Source of the DNA: Stichopus chloronotus
Lineage: Eukaryota; Echinodermata; Holothuroidea; Aspidochirotida; Stichopodidae
Length of the DNA: 64,000 nucleotides
NCBI GenBank assembly: GCA_021234535.1
Contig: CM037835.1
Coordinates: forward strand, 8,370,001 to 8,434,000
Reading direction: 5' to 3'
Shown here piece by piece: positions 1 through 12,154 of this stretch (its first letter is position 1; the number at the start of each line of letters is the position of its first letter). The position numbers and the translations under genes were made by a program. The notes under the pieces were generated by a model. The model made no database searches. It was not told where the DNA came from and worked only from the letters and a program-made list of their open reading frames with translations.

Positions 1-475
1 GAAAAGTAAGAGAGAGGGAAAGTAGTTCAAATGTCAACTATACAACTGCGTTTCTCGTTCACTTGGACATTTTCCTCATTGCCGAGGTTTTGGCTTTTAA
101 ATCAGTTTTCTATTTATACTTCTCATGAGATGCGTATTAATGTCTCATATTCGGTCAGATATTAGTGCAGCTTGAATTTTCCTCACACTTACATGACATT
201 TGTAATGGGCTTATCTCACTATCACTTAATGCCATAGTGACAAACACGTCGATGTAACAAACCCGGAAAAGAGATGGCGCTAGTTCATAATACGATAGTT
301 ATACAGTCTGTTGTAAGCATTTATCCGACATTGGAGATTTTTTGCGTAGCATATTTATATGTACGCAGCACGATTTGGCCAAATGGAAATACTGACAAAT
401 ATCCTATTTTCATACTATAATTTAAAGGCAAAACATATAAAATTTGAACTAACAACCCATTTGTTTGCCTTACAG

Positions 476-508
476 ATAGACACAAAAGGGCCATGTGCTA
501 CACAATAC
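476..508 (+). CDS. Exon (33 nt) with KR site and first cysteine
   Basis: The acceptor is a pyrimidine-rich stretch ending TTTGCCTTACAG and the donor is a consensus GTAAGT. Entered in phase 1 it reads RHKRAMCYTI plus one base, which pairs with the AC that starts the next exon to give His. Its length divides by three, so skipping it would remove the KR and one cysteine without shifting frame. Confidence 0.5.
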
Positions 509-2818
509 GTAAGTAACAGCGAAATACTTTCTTTGTAATTCATTCTGAAAGGCTACAGAAATGACGTATATGAATATTTGAATGAGATATGATAGGCCTG
601 ACTGACTGCTTCCTCTATCAAATACAAAACAAAGCTTTCAAAAAATGCAAAAATCATTTAAAAAAGGAAAAAAGATGGATGATGGACTGCATATTCAATT
701 ACCCTTTTTATGAATAATATTCGAAGAAGGGAGACTTTTCTTCAAATATGTGGTGTAAATTTGACTCTATGGTTTGATAGGACATCGTGAACGTTGTCCC
801 TGTAAATTAACGTGCGGTTGTGTACGTTATTTCCTTATTTATGGGAATTTGTCTTCATACGTTTTAAAGTTGGCCCTATGTTTATATTACAGACCTAAAC
901 AAGAAACTACGACGTTAATTATTCAACCAGGGATACATGTAATCGGATCATCAAAACTTATTTATGAAAACATGAATAAGGGTTGGGTAGAAGGGGGTGG
1001 GGGGATATAGACGTTCTGCAGTGAGGAAAAATGGAGCTAATACCGGTGTGACTTTGCATACATATAAAGAGGTACTGGTAGTGACTCTTGTTAAAGGTGA
1101 TAGATTGTGTTATTAAAACTCATCTGACGTCAGCTTCTCCTTGATAACTCTCTGCAAAGTATTGCTGGTATGAGGATTCTCTTTGCACTTACTCGTGTAT
1201 AAAGAACGATACTAATATGACAGGAATATGAAATTTAATAGGATAGCTCAAAGACGCGCTACCGCTGTTTCAATGCTACGAGCAAAGAGGGACCGTAAAC
1301 TAGAATGATATTAGCGGAGAGTCACCAAGAAATGACTGGTGTCAGATAAGATATCCATAATGCGACCCATCTCTCCATGATGTGTTCTCATGGTCTTTCT
1401 TCTGTTTGCTTCGGTTTTACTTTCGAATTCTATGTGAAAATATCGTGAAAGTGTGACCGTGAAGAAATTACAATGATTTTCCCTGACTTGTGGTCACATT
1501 AGCGAAGATCATCTGAAAAAAAATGATGATGATTACCACGATACTGATTATTATTTTGTGAATGATGTAGATGAAGCCTTTTTTTCTTTTGTTAGACGGC
1601 CGGCCAAGATTGTGCGAAGGTAAAAGAAGTTCCATGGAAGTTCGGGCTCAAGAAGTGAGTATTTGTCCGGTTTCAGTCAGTCAGCAGTCTCATTTAGTTT
1701 GCAATGGATGGAGAGTATTAGGGACTGACCCGCAAATTTGTGAAGGGGAGAGGGGGAGGGGTGGGTGACTATCAAGCTGTATCCTGTTGAAGGTCCAAGG
1801 GTGCGAGGAGGCCAGTGTGTCCACTCCACGGTGGAAATCGGTTGTTTAATTTATGCTGTCAGATTGGCAATGGTGCAATAATTGGCAGATGATTCCTCAT
1901 GTTTCAGGCCCAATCTTTTTCCAGAAGTCGTACAAAACTTCTCATTTTTTTTTTTTCTCACGTCGGCATTTGTAACATACATCTCCAGAAATCTTGTAGA
2001 TTCCAGGTAAAGCCTTAATTAGCAGTTAAGCGTTGCATTGCTCCCAAGTTTTCTTTTCTTCTGTGCCTTTAAAATATTATTTAACCTCATTACATTTACC
2101 AAGTTGTCCCTTTACAAATGGGTGCCACAGTCGGTGAGTGGGGGAGAGTCTGATTAATCACCCTATCAACTGACATATTTCAGACTTTTGAAGAAGGCAT
2201 ATTAGACTGGGAACCATGGCAAAAAAAAATAGAAGGTGTTATTGTAATACATACATGAATCCTTGAAAATAGTGGCAAAAAGCGACATTGATGCCGATGC
2301 TAATGATCATAATGAAGATTTAGAGTACAGTTACTTGTGATGATAATGATGATGGTGATGATGATGACGATAATGATGATAATGATGGTGATGATGATAA
2401 CGATATTGATGATATTGATACATGGTGAACTGGGAGAAGACCGCACCGGTGGTGAAGGTCATTATGATGTAGATGTTGGTGATGACAATGACTTTGATTA
2501 TTTGTGAAAGCACTGGCGACGACAATGATGATAACATGATGGTGAAGGGGCTGTTGACGACAACGATGTTGGTGACCTTCATGAGGTCGACGGTGATAAC
2601 AATGATGGAGGTAATTACTTGCAAAAATGTTCAGTCGACGAAATTGATGATTAATGGTGATGATTAATGGGGAAGGGGCTGGTGACGACAAAGATGTTGG
2701 TAATTATTATGATGTTGACGGTGCTAACAATGATGGTCTTGATGACGATGCACTAAAAGGATTTCTGACCATTATGAAATGAGGTAAGGACGTTGATAAT
2801 AGTGGCCAACAATTCTAT

Positions 2819-2855
<37 letters not shown>

Positions 2856-3657
2856 AATGATGATGATAATGATGATGATGATGGTGGAATCATGTGAATG
2901 GCGAAGATGGTGATGACGAGCACGCAAGTTGCTGTTAAATCTATTTCTCTATATTCTTTACAGGTTCGACAATCCTTAGAGGAACTCATCACGGACGAAC
3001 TAATGAAAAGACTAGATGAATTATTGTTTCCAAATCCAGAGTTGCCTGAGGTCAATCCTGACTATGCAAAAATTTCAAAAAAGGTGACAATTCTTCATTC
3101 ACGAATAATGAACAGTTCAAAGCAATCACAGTACAAGCCAACCAATAAAATATAATGTTTATCACTAAATTCTTAGATGAAGGGAGCAAAACGGTTAATA
3201 CGCTCCTCTAAGGGATAAGTCACACAGTATTTCCTTACGATGTCTTTGTTTTGCATTGGGCAAGATATTTGCACTACATTCAGATGCACGTTTAGCATAA
3301 AATGATTTCATGCTTGGTCAGAAACTGTATCGTACAATATAATCTTAAAAGGGGGTAAATAGTAGAAGGAATTAACCGCTAATAGTAGAAGGAATCTAAC
3401 CGCTTTACCCTTGTCAAGCAAACAGGGGTTTATGGTGTCTCTCCACTACGATTTCACCTGCATATATATACTACAGTTTAGTGGATATTATCTTGGTATT
3501 AATCACACGTGTAAATGGAGATAGCGGAATTGTATGTTAATTAAACCTGTTGTTTGTCTCTGTTACTCTCTCCTTTTCCCCTTCTTTCCAGAAAAGTTTT
3601 CTTTGGGACCAGCGTCTCGGTGAATATGAGGACAATGCTTACAAAATACACGATTGA
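476..3657 (+). CDS. 3' part of a putative secreted peptide (neuropeptide-like) precursor, four exons
   Basis: I join exons 476-508, 1596-1654, 2964-3083 and 3592-3657 (stop TGA). The first is entered in phase 1, the junctions are phase 1, 0 and 0, and the frame stays open. Seen: the first exon ends a KR pair and begins AMCYTIH; the second continues GRPRLCE-GKR. This gives a 14-residue peptide with two cysteines nine residues apart, between KR and GKR. From known prohormone processing, such a peptide would be released, C-terminally amidated and disulfide-looped. Then come an amphipathic helical stretch (SSMEVRAQEVRQSLEELITD...), a Pro-rich acidic segment, a KKK cluster, and a C-terminal tail starting SFLWDQRLGEYEDNAY. 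The signal peptide is not seen and should lie left of the window. I do not recognise the family. It could also be the tail of an unrelated secreted protein. Confidence 0.55.
1095..1310. mobile_element. Diverged copy of a TTAA-flanked MITE
   Basis: It starts TTAA|AGGTGATAGATTG and shares with 7338-7551 the internal words TGACGTCAG, the following TCTCTGC..., and a GCAAAGAGG..CCGTAAACTA end. The right terminus has decayed. It sits in an intron of the peptide-precursor gene. Confidence 0.4.
1596..1654 (+). CDS. Exon (59 nt) with GRPRLCE-GKR
   Basis: The acceptor is TTTTTTCTTTTGTTAG and the donor is the strong GTGAGT at 1655. It is entered in phase 1 and left in phase 0, which opens the next exon and makes one continuous helix across the junction. 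A weaker internal donor (GTAAAA at 1620) would give a 24-nt form. That form would put the next exon into a frame with an early stop. Confidence 0.5.
2337..2890. repeat. GAT/GATAAT-rich simple repeat
   Basis: Imperfect (GAT)n with GATAAT and GGTGAT variants, purest at 2821-2885. The open frames inside it (poly-Ser, poly-His or Asp-like) come from the repeat and are not genes. Confidence 0.9.
2964..3083 (+). CDS. Exon (120 nt) coding an acidic helical segment
   Basis: The acceptor is CTATATTCTTTACAG and the donor is AAAAAG|GTGACA. Phase 0 gives 40 residues, beginning VRQSLEELITDELMKRLDEL and ending in KISKK. Phase 1 reaches a stop after 18 codons and phase 2 after five, so phase 0 is fixed. 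Leucine spacing and charge suggest an amphipathic helix. It follows a GAT-rich simple repeat directly. Confidence 0.6.
3592..3657 (+). CDS. Terminal coding exon and stop
   Basis: It is preceded by about 40 nt of almost pure pyrimidine (TTTGTCTCTGTTACTCTCTCC...TTTCCAG), the best acceptor in the window. Phase 0 reads KSFLWDQRLGEYEDNAYKIHD and then TGA. The 3'UTR runs about 295 nt to an AATAAA. Confidence 0.6.
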   Translation, partial: KSFLWDQRLGEYEDNAYKIHD

Positions 3658-3952
3658 AGCGTCGTAGTCATTCAGTCACTTACCGGTCTCACCAGTTTGT
3701 TATATGTTTTCCCTTTTACGTCGTCGCCGTTCCTTTGTTTTTGCCAGTTCTTGAAAAACAAATGACCCAATATTGCGTCTACATCTCCCCTCTAATTTCC
3801 AAATTCTTTAGAGGCCTTTTGCCTAGCCTTAATTGTTTTATATATGTATACATAGGCTTTCAAGAAATGACATTCTATCCTGCTAGTTGTTTTAAATATA
3901 TAATTTACTATATGCATATTTATCTTGGAGTGAAACTTAAGAAAATGAAAAC

Positions 3953-3958
3953 AATAAA
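3953..3958 (+). terminator. AATAAA poly(A) signal
   Basis: A canonical AATAAA in AT-rich sequence about 295 nt after the TGA of the peptide-precursor gene. It is the first good signal downstream of the stop. Confidence 0.5.
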
Positions 3959-4690
3959 TATATGACTGATTTCAATCAAGGATTGATTTTTCAATCGGTT
4001 TATCAAAGGTTTCGATGGTCATGATTTCACCACAGTTTTCTGCTTCTTAAAATTTCGATAATGTTTTGACATAATTATTACAACGATATTTTATTTATCT
4101 AGAGCAATCAGGTAAACAGGTATGAAAGACACGTACGTTTTGACCAACAGTTTCATGCGTAATCAGGATTTAAGTTGTAGACTACGTTCCGAGCCATACA
4201 CTCTGCCAGCATTTCAAATGACGTCACTTACCGTGTGACATGAACTTCCTGTCACGTGAGAAAGAAACAGAGAAGTAGGAAAGAAATAAAGAAGTAAAAG
4301 AAACGCCAGCAGTCCATCCAACTGTCCACAAATCTATTCGAGAGATTCACAGCAAGGTGAAAGAACTGTAGGTCATTGTACTTTTTGGAAAACGTTGGTT
4401 ATACTATGGTCGAAGGTAATATGAGAAAGATCAGGTAGCTGTTAAATGCAACTCCTTGGATCCTTGAAAATACGCACACGTGCAAACAATCTGTTCAGAT
4501 TATTTGCATGGACGAGGAGAAAGAGGAGAGATGTGTCCGTGTGTTGCGGAGGGGACGTGGGGTACTTAAATGGTGTCTTTCACATAAGTTGCATCCATAA
4601 CTGAAGTTTGACTTACTTATACCATAATGTTAATGTGTGTGATGCTAACGTGTTTTTTTTGTTTGTTTTAGTTTTCTGCATAATCTGGAG

Positions 4691-5095
4691 CAGTCGTTCT
4701 CAAACTTTTTAGACTACCGCCCCCTTCCGGTATCTTGATCTGGACTTAATCTAAGACCAATAGAGATCTGCAATAAACAACAAACCTACAATAGAATACA
4801 AGCGAAGCAGAAACTGGCCTCACGGGTGGAGTTATTAAATTTATGATACCATTTTTGGATAATTTGGATAAATTCAAAAGTTACTATAAAGGAGAAGGGG
4901 ACGGGTGAGGGGGTGAGGGGAGGAAAAACCTAGGGGAACAATTATTGAATTATAAATTGATATTGACACTATGATGAAGTGCGTCCGTGACCCCCAAATC
5001 AGTGTCAAGGCCTCCCCTAAATTCACGTGAAGTCTGCAGAGGTCACCTGCGATTTCTTAACCCCACAGTGGTGGGGACCGTTTTGAGAACCACTG
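4691..5095. mobile_element. hAT-type MITE with perfect 8-bp target duplication
   Basis: The ends are CAGTCGTTCTCAAA and TTTGAGAACCACTG, inverted repeats with one mismatch. The flanking 8 bp on both sides (4683-4690 and 5096-5103) are ATCTGGAG. An 8-bp duplication with CAG..CTG ends is typical of hAT elements. The 405-bp interior has no transposase, so it is non-autonomous. Confidence 0.9.
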
Positions 5096-5103
5096 ATCTG
5101 GAG

Positions 5104-7333
5104 AATGTTAACTGCTCTCTTAGATAGAAAAAGTGCAGTTAAAATTGCAATAGGCCTATTACATTTCCGGAATATTGACTAAAAGTTTTAAGAATTACGA
5201 AAAGAATTAAATTAGTGGCAATGGTTTGCATTCTGCTGTTGTCGGTTAACTGCAAGTTGTTAATTGTCCATGTGTATATCTGTGATATATTTTATGAAGA
5301 GCTTTTCTTAAGATTCTGATCAGATCCTTCAATCTTTTCGATTCTATCGGATAGCCTGATTGGTACACAAGCGTAGGCCAAACGTAATATGAACCATCTA
5401 TACACATATTCCACATTGTTTGATGAAAAAACTCATTCGAGTAGGCCTATTGTCTTTTTACTTGTAGTTGTCTGAGGGTGACTCATTTTGTCAGTAACTT
5501 TACGATGCTTTAGATGTCCTTCGTAAGATTTGCTTTACTTTTGTAAATGTTGTATGTTTGTACTTCGAAAAACACTATATGAATATTTTCTTTAGTTATC
5601 CATGAGTTGAAACTTTGTGTTTCCTTTTTACAAAATATTTTCAGATCATTATGCTTTTTTTCTCCGTTTAAAAATGGAATTTACTTGACCGACATCCTAC
5701 TGATTTTAACGACCTTACAAATTGCAGACTTTCCCCCCAACCAGGATATATTTTTGTGACGTACAAACATCTCAAATTGAGCATGGGCGTGGGCAGAAAA
5801 AATGCGAGGGAGGACACTTTCCATTTATCAGATCTGGGAAATTTTACTCCCAGAAAAGAGCTTAGCTGCAGTAGCGTAACCAGCATTTTCATCTGGGCGG
5901 GGGGGGGGGGGGGAAGATGTGCATTGTACAGAAGAAAAAACAAATAAAAAATGTTTTTTTCAGATTGCAGGATATCGCACTTTAAAATTATTTCATCAAG
6001 ATTTTTATTTTCCAGGGGTTGGGGGTTGGTGTGGGGGGGGGGGGAGGTTAGTCCCTATCCCAGTCCCCGTGAGGATGGTTTAGAGGAAAACACATCAGAG
6101 GAAGACCCAAATAGCTAAGAGTTCCCTGATGACAAATTGCCCCCTTTCAATTCCTTTGCAAGAACTTGAAAAAAAGGGTGAAAAAATGTTTCTTATGAGA
6201 TAATCAGACCCGTTATTAAATGACTTCTTTATTATTCAGTAATATGATAGAATGTTAGATTAGTTGAACTTATTTTATTTGTAATCGCTTATAATCTCGT
6301 TAAAAGTCACTGTTACCCTCACAGACATCTAGCTCTGTGATTTGGCCGTCATGCTGTGATGTGACTGTGATACATAATTCAGGGAGATGAGAGGCGGGAG
6401 GAGATATAGTAAGATTACACGCCCTGAAATACTGCCTACTAAGTGTGACATCATTAAAAACTCTTGGTAGCAAAAAAAAAAAAAAAAAAATGTCAAAAGA
6501 ACATAAAAAATAATATACATTGTTGACTTGGACAGGTTCGAAGCAAACGTCAGAGATACTTGGCAAGGAACATCTTAAAGTTTTGATAATGAGAAATTAC
6601 AAATGTCTGTGGAGACGTTGCATATCATGTGAGGAGGGTGGGGGTCTAAGAGGTTAAACTCCCGTGGTGGGTACCTGCTTTATAGGTTTTGTACCGCACA
6701 CACTGTCAATGAACATGTACGTTTGCCAAATGGATTTATCTCTAGCAGTTTCAAATTTGATAACGATCCGTATACTTATTTAATATAAGAGCACTGTGAG
6801 ATGGCATACTAAAGCAAATGCATTGATGGTGAGTTGGTCTAGTTTAGGTTGTCCAAGATCACGTGATACAACAATGCTCATGTTACAAAACTGTTCTGCA
6901 GTATATGTTAAATGAGACAATTGGTTACCTACCTAACAAAAGTCGTCTATGATTTTGTCCCTCAGTAGACAGAGCTTGTTAGTCCATGTTTGTACATAGC
7001 AATGGTACCAGCATTAAATAGCTTAAACTTTCGCATTTCATTTCCTTTAAGATATGATTCTTTTTTTGGTTTGTTTTTAATTAACTTTTGAATTCCATAA
7101 CAAAGCTACGGTTAACTAATCGACAATTAAGGGCTTATTCCTCACTGGTTGGAAAAAGCGAAGTAATCATATTTTTTTCATGTTATACCTCGAACCCAGT
7201 TGTCATTCCCTTCGACTACTTCCCCACTCCCACCTCGCATATGATCTAGCGCACAAAAACTAAACCTAAGATGAAAGTGCTCCCACATACGACTGTGGTT
7301 TTTTTTTCTCTGTTTCTTTATCAGACATACAAA
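5104..7333. other. Non-coding stretch with two poly-G tracts
   Basis: No gene seen. There are G runs at 5899-5913 and 6033-6044, a poly-A tract near 6472-6490, and a fragment of a dispersed repeat beginning GCAGTAGCGTAACCAG at about 5869 that ends in the first G run. Confidence 0.6.
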
Positions 7334-7337
7334 TTAA

Positions 7338-7551
7338 AGGCGATTGGTGGTCTAATAAATAACTCTTGTGACGTCAGTTTCTTCGGGATAAGTCTCTGCT
7401 AACGTCACTCTTTTACATTTACTCTTTGCAAGTAGCAATGAAACACCGGTAGCTAGCGTGGGAACACATTGTTTTGCTATATGGCACATTAGTATTAAAC
7501 AGTGTACAGGAGCACGTGCAAAGAGGCCGTAAACTAAACTATCAATCACCT
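7338..7551. mobile_element. TTAA-flanked MITE (214 bp)
   Basis: The left end is TTAA|AGGCGATTGG and the right end is CAATCACCT|TTAA. The termini AGGYGATTG are inverted. A TTAA duplication points to mobilisation by a piggyBac-type transposase. No coding sequence inside. Confidence 0.65.
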
Positions 7552-8009
7552 TTAATTCCTTAAAACGAAAAATTTAGTAAACACTAGTACAATAATTTAA
7601 CACTTAATCAATTTTTGTGACATATATGAGTAAATAATGATACATTTAGTCAATGCTTACATGATATTATATAGGTTTAAGTTTTTTTAAGTTTTTTTTT
7701 TTTCTTTTTGAGAGAGCACGCCCTAAGCATGACAGTGTGTCTGGTCACCACATCATGTTGTATCATGCGGGGAAAAGTCTTCTCGAGACATGATTTTGAT
7801 GTAAAAGAAAATGAAAATTCCAGCATACGGTGACATAACACTAAGTGTTGAATGTATGATGTTGACAAAAAATTTTAGACGAAACTCTTTAAGTCTTACA
7901 GCTATCAAAGGAATGCTTCCAGCAAAATGCATGTCTATTCTTTTGTCAGTTCAGAATTTGCTCCTGGATGGAAGGCAATATACAATAAGTACATATCCTG
8001 TGCATGCAC

Positions 8010-8395
8010 CAGGGGTGGCCAACCTGATCCCCGCTGTCCAAAGGCGGCCCATGGAGAGGCACCATGGGGTCCATGGTCTCATTTTGCACAGAAATTAAAA
8101 TGACAGAGAGTAAAGAAAATTGAAGGAAATGGGAAAAGTGATCAAAATTCTATCCGTATGGATAAACCAACATTTTTTTTTTGTTTTCAGATCTTACACT
8201 CTGTACATTTTTTTTGCATTGTTCCTTGTAATAGGCATGCCTGTATGTATACTACATGCCACTACTGCCATGTAACTTTAGCGTCTTGCTCGTTACACAA
8301 GGATAATAGAGGGCGGGCTTGTAAATTGTGCGGTCAGCGACGAAGTTCAAAGGTGACAATGGATCTCCTTGATTCAAAATGGTTGGCCACCCCTG
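8010..8395. mobile_element. hAT-like MITE (386 bp)
   Basis: The terminal inverted repeats CAGGGGTGGCCAACC and GGTTGGCCACCCCTG match perfectly over 15 bp. The flanks GCATGCAC and CTGTACAC are only half identical, so the 8-bp duplication is not clean. A long open frame crossing the right end is chance. Confidence 0.7.
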
Positions 8396-9190
8396 CTGTA
8401 CACTACCCTCCTCCACAAAGTGACCAGTTACTTAAAGTGATTGATATCCCCAAACGGGTTGGCTTCCATTTGCCACAGTATCCATTAAATTTCCCGTCTT
8501 TGCATGGCGGCGATGCAAATAAAACGGCGAAATTGATTTCGCCAAACATGATAATTATTGAGAATTATGATTCTCTGTTTCCGGAAAAACAGCCGACTGT
8601 GATCAGAGAAAACATCTAGCCAAATAACAGTGAAACTTGCACACATTGATTTGCACATTTCAATGAAACCTCATCATGAAAGTGTAGACCACTAAGAAAG
8701 TTGACATTTCGTGTAAATTTAGGAAACTTTTCTTTTAGTGTTTGTGAAAACTATATTTCACAGTAGTGTATTGAATTATGGGAAATATATGACGTTATAC
8801 AGACGCAACTGTTTCACATCCTTTCTATTTCTTATTATCTTGAATGATTTACAGAAAATTACGATAGGGTAAGAGAGGTGATCGTATTTCCACAACATTT
8901 TAAGGTTTATCTACAAGAAACCCAATGAAATTCTTCGCTGATGTTACGTTTCAAAATGAAATATGCTCCACAAGTGTTGTGTAGTATACCGTGTATTTGG
9001 ACACACGCGGAACTCTTTATTGGTTAGCGCAATGTTTTGAGTTTTGAACAAAATAGCGGTACAGAATTTGCAGTCCCTACAGCGAATGAGAAAAACAAAG
9101 ATTTGCTCCTCCATTTAAGACCGTCTTAAATTGTCAATGGAGTAAAAAAATGAGCGAAAATTATTACCAGTAAGGGAAAGACTCCACGAA
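8396..9190. other. Non-coding stretch
   Basis: No exon, RNA or clear repeat recognised. AT-rich unique-looking sequence. Confidence 0.5.
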
Positions 9191-9199
9191 GGACTGTTT

Positions 9200-9690
9200 T
9201 CATAACTTAGTATTTATTGAATAAAACTGCCAGGTTCGAAACGAAACTCCTCCAGTTTTTCTGCTTCTTTTCCGGGTACGGTTGACAACATGGGAAGTAA
9301 AGAAAGGAGATGGCTGACTGACCAGGGAACGAGGACATTTAAAATTTTGTAAGTGATGATTAAACATTTAAAATAAATTAGTGCAGAAACAGGCAACCAG
9401 AGGAGCTCAATCAAAATGAGAGTGATATGTTCTTGCCTCTTTGAGCATGTGACCATGCAGGCAGCAAGAGATTTGAATTAGTAGGTCGAAAGTTGGTGGC
9501 GCTCTATACCATGCAATAAACTGTTACAATAATCAAAATGTAATGTAGCAAATGCATGAATCAATCTTTCAGTGCTAGTTACGGTGTAAAAACGTACGAA
9601 TTTTGTATATACGGTACAAAGAATAAGAAGCAGACTACAAATACTTGAAATATGACTTACAGCGCTCATCGAGGTACACACTGCAAGTTA
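9200..9690 (-). mobile_element. LINE (CR1/L2/Jockey-like) reverse transcriptase C-terminal fragment
   Basis: On the minus strand two frames carry hallmark LINE text: TERLIHAFATLHFDYCNSLL, then about 10 residues lost to a frame change, then HITLILIELLWLPVSALIYF and CLIITYKILNVLVPWSVSHLL. This is the region after the reverse-transcriptase thumb in CR1/L2/Jockey-type non-LTR elements. Stops and a frame change show it is dead. Confidence 0.75.
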
Positions 9691-9699
9691 CGAACTTTC

Positions 9700-10560
9700 G
9701 GGAACAGTTTGGCGTGAGTAATGCCGACCGTAAAAATTTGCAACAGTTGTTATATGGAATAAGACCTGTACAAATTGACCCAAATATACAGTCCAATGGC
9801 GCTATATTTGATATGCATCTAAGGTATATGCCCACAAGATTTTGTGTAAAGCGATTACAGCTTTCGTATAGAGTAACTCCTCTGTGACGGAAAAAAAATA
9901 AAGGTTGACTTGAAAAGATCCAACATGAAAGCAAATCATCTATGATATTTGCACACGGCTGATTCTGTGCATAAACCAGCTACCTGCACATTAAAGTGGT
10001 CATGGCATGCAGAAGCATGGAATAACACTGTCGTATCAGATGTACAATGAGCTAAATGTTCGACGCTTTGTGATAAACATGGTCAATTAATGGTTCCGTC
10101 CATTAGATTCTATACAGAACGATTACAGCGTAAGTAGGAATAACACCTCTGGGGTAAACACAGTAAGAGGAACGACTCAATTTGATAACCCTACATCTAT
10201 AAATAGTATACCCATCAGAATAATGATAACAAAACATTAATACACCCACTCGGATTATAGAGCAGGAATGGCCGCGGTAAATAAAAATGGATGAATAAAT
10301 GTCTTATTTTGAAAATCGTGGCAGACCAAAACACTTTTGTGGTCCACAGTTAATGAGGAATTTTGTCTCTAGGTGTAGTGCGTTTAATGGTACGTCGTAT
10401 AAATGAATAACGAAAAATTCGGTTTCAGCCTATGAGTAAGACCAACGAAAGCTTCAAACCAAATGTAACTTTTAATCACATTGATCAAGTCACTGTCATT
10501 TGAGATACAACACACTGTCTGGTACTTGAAGTACGAACGAAAGCTTGAAAAGGAATGCAA
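9700..10560. repeat. Low-copy repeats around GCGATTACAGC
   Basis: About 270 bp apart, 9835-9890 and 10100-10155 share a diverged module (AGATT..GT..A.CGATTACAGC, then AACNCCTCTG). A short copy of the next duplication (GATCAAGTCACTGTCATTTGAGAT) lies near 10482. No gene seen. Confidence 0.45.
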
Positions 10561-11580
10561 CGATTAGGTTTATTATTTGGGTCACTATTATTTGAGATTC
10601 ACTACACTGTTTCCTGCTTTTGATTGTTTCGAATGAGTCCTCCTATTTCTGCTTCTCAGCTTACCCTTCACCAGCTATACTTAACCCACCCTCAGTAGCA
10701 CAGGGGGGACATTGAGGCACATGCCCCACAGTCATATTTTCATATTTATACGCTCCAGGTCAACTTATGGTGGCGCTCTGCTTAGGTAAGGCTATTTACA
10801 TGCAGCTTGGGCACCCAGTGACCTGAAGTGTCATTTCCCGGCCATCTGGAAAGTTTTTAAAACAAGACCTTAGTGGCGCCCACATTTCCAAATTTTCCTC
10901 CCCCCCCCCTCCTTCAATGCCTTCAATTGCCTTTCTTCTTCAATGATTGATCCTATATTTTTTTTTCAAACTTTTGAAAGCCATGGAGGACATGTAAGTC
11001 ATTTCAAGATTTCGGTCACTAGATTGTGTCTGAACGTAGGTCCAGTCAGAAGATCACAAGATACCCACACACACATATTCAGTGACGTCACCAAAGAGAG
11101 GCACATGAATAGTTATCAGGAAGGTCTGAGTATTGCCCTTTATCATTTCCTTGGTTTAAACATATTTACAAACCAAACGGTTGCCACGCAAATTCCATAA
11201 TCCACATTAAATGCATGATTGGGTTTCCTTCCAAGTTCTTTCACCACCAGCTTCGAGAGATTGAATCAACAATTCACTCCGCTATAAAAATATATATATA
11301 TATATATTTTAAACTCTTCACATGTTTTTTTTTTTACGTTGTACTGGTCATCTTATAAATGCTAAAAATAGGATCTTTTTGGAGCAAACCAACGTTAAAA
11401 CTTACTTGGAAAGTAACAGAATATAACAAAAATAAGTATGCCTTTTCACTGGCAACGCTTAGTTAAACCAAGTAGATTACAAGTATCATGCATAATAAAG
11501 GAGGAAATGAAGTAAGCATGCATTTCATACATATAGTGAATATCAAGAACTGCTATATGTCTTGATGGACTTTACGTTTG
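10560..11580 (+). repeat. Direct duplication, copy 1
   Basis: It shares ordered blocks with 12155-13000: the GGTCACT...TTTGAGATTCACTACACTG start, GAAAGCCATGGAGGACA, ATTCAGTGACGTCAC, ACGGTTGCCACRCAAATT, ATTAAATGCATGATTGGGTT, and TTTCACCACCAGCTTCGAG. Copy 1 also holds an inserted repeat (about 10690-10910) that ends in a C run. Confidence 0.8.
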
Positions 11581-12154
11581 AGGTTAAATTTAACCATTCA
11601 AAGTCATCTTGAAACAAAGAGGTGTTTGGGTTTTTGGGTGCATCATATTTACTTCAAACATCAAAAACAAATAATTGCCGTGTTATTTTTCTTTTCCATG
11701 GGAACATTTTACTCACGGTCAAATTGTTAAGTTTCAGTAATATTGCTGACTATCATGTTTTAAATGGTACCAAAATATTTACCAGAATGTCTTTGGCAAA
11801 ACTCTCACTCAAAATTTGGTTGGATAGAAGAAACAATATTTTTTATCGTTTGTTGACATTACTATGTATTTATCCGATACTAAACAGTATTTTGATAGGT
11901 CTTATTCTGCCGTGATCGACGCAAGGTTTCATCATAGGCCTTGTGTTATGTACGGCACGTTGAATTCAAAATCTATTTCCAAGTAATTACTCATTTTTAA
12001 CACAACCAAAAGGTGTTAGTATGAGAAGGACAAATTTATGAATATTTCTGTAAAGTTACATACATTAAAATAATGTTTTTATATTTTCAGGATTAAAATG
12101 TTTGTTAGGTGATCGACTCATGGTACCCTCATGCTTCTAGGTTAGACCAACAAC

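Noticed and set aside
2320..3055. Long Ser/His-rich open frames on the minus strand
   Set aside because: They are translations of the GAT simple repeat and have no splice or codon support.
8158..8619. 153-codon open frame
   Set aside because: It crosses the right end of a hAT-like MITE and half lies in unique DNA; no family text and no start context.
10113..10126. 12-nt micro-exon candidate (AACGATTACAGC before GTAAGT)
   Set aside because: The same text recurs ~270 bp earlier without splice sites, and the acceptor lacks a pyrimidine tract; it is a repeat.
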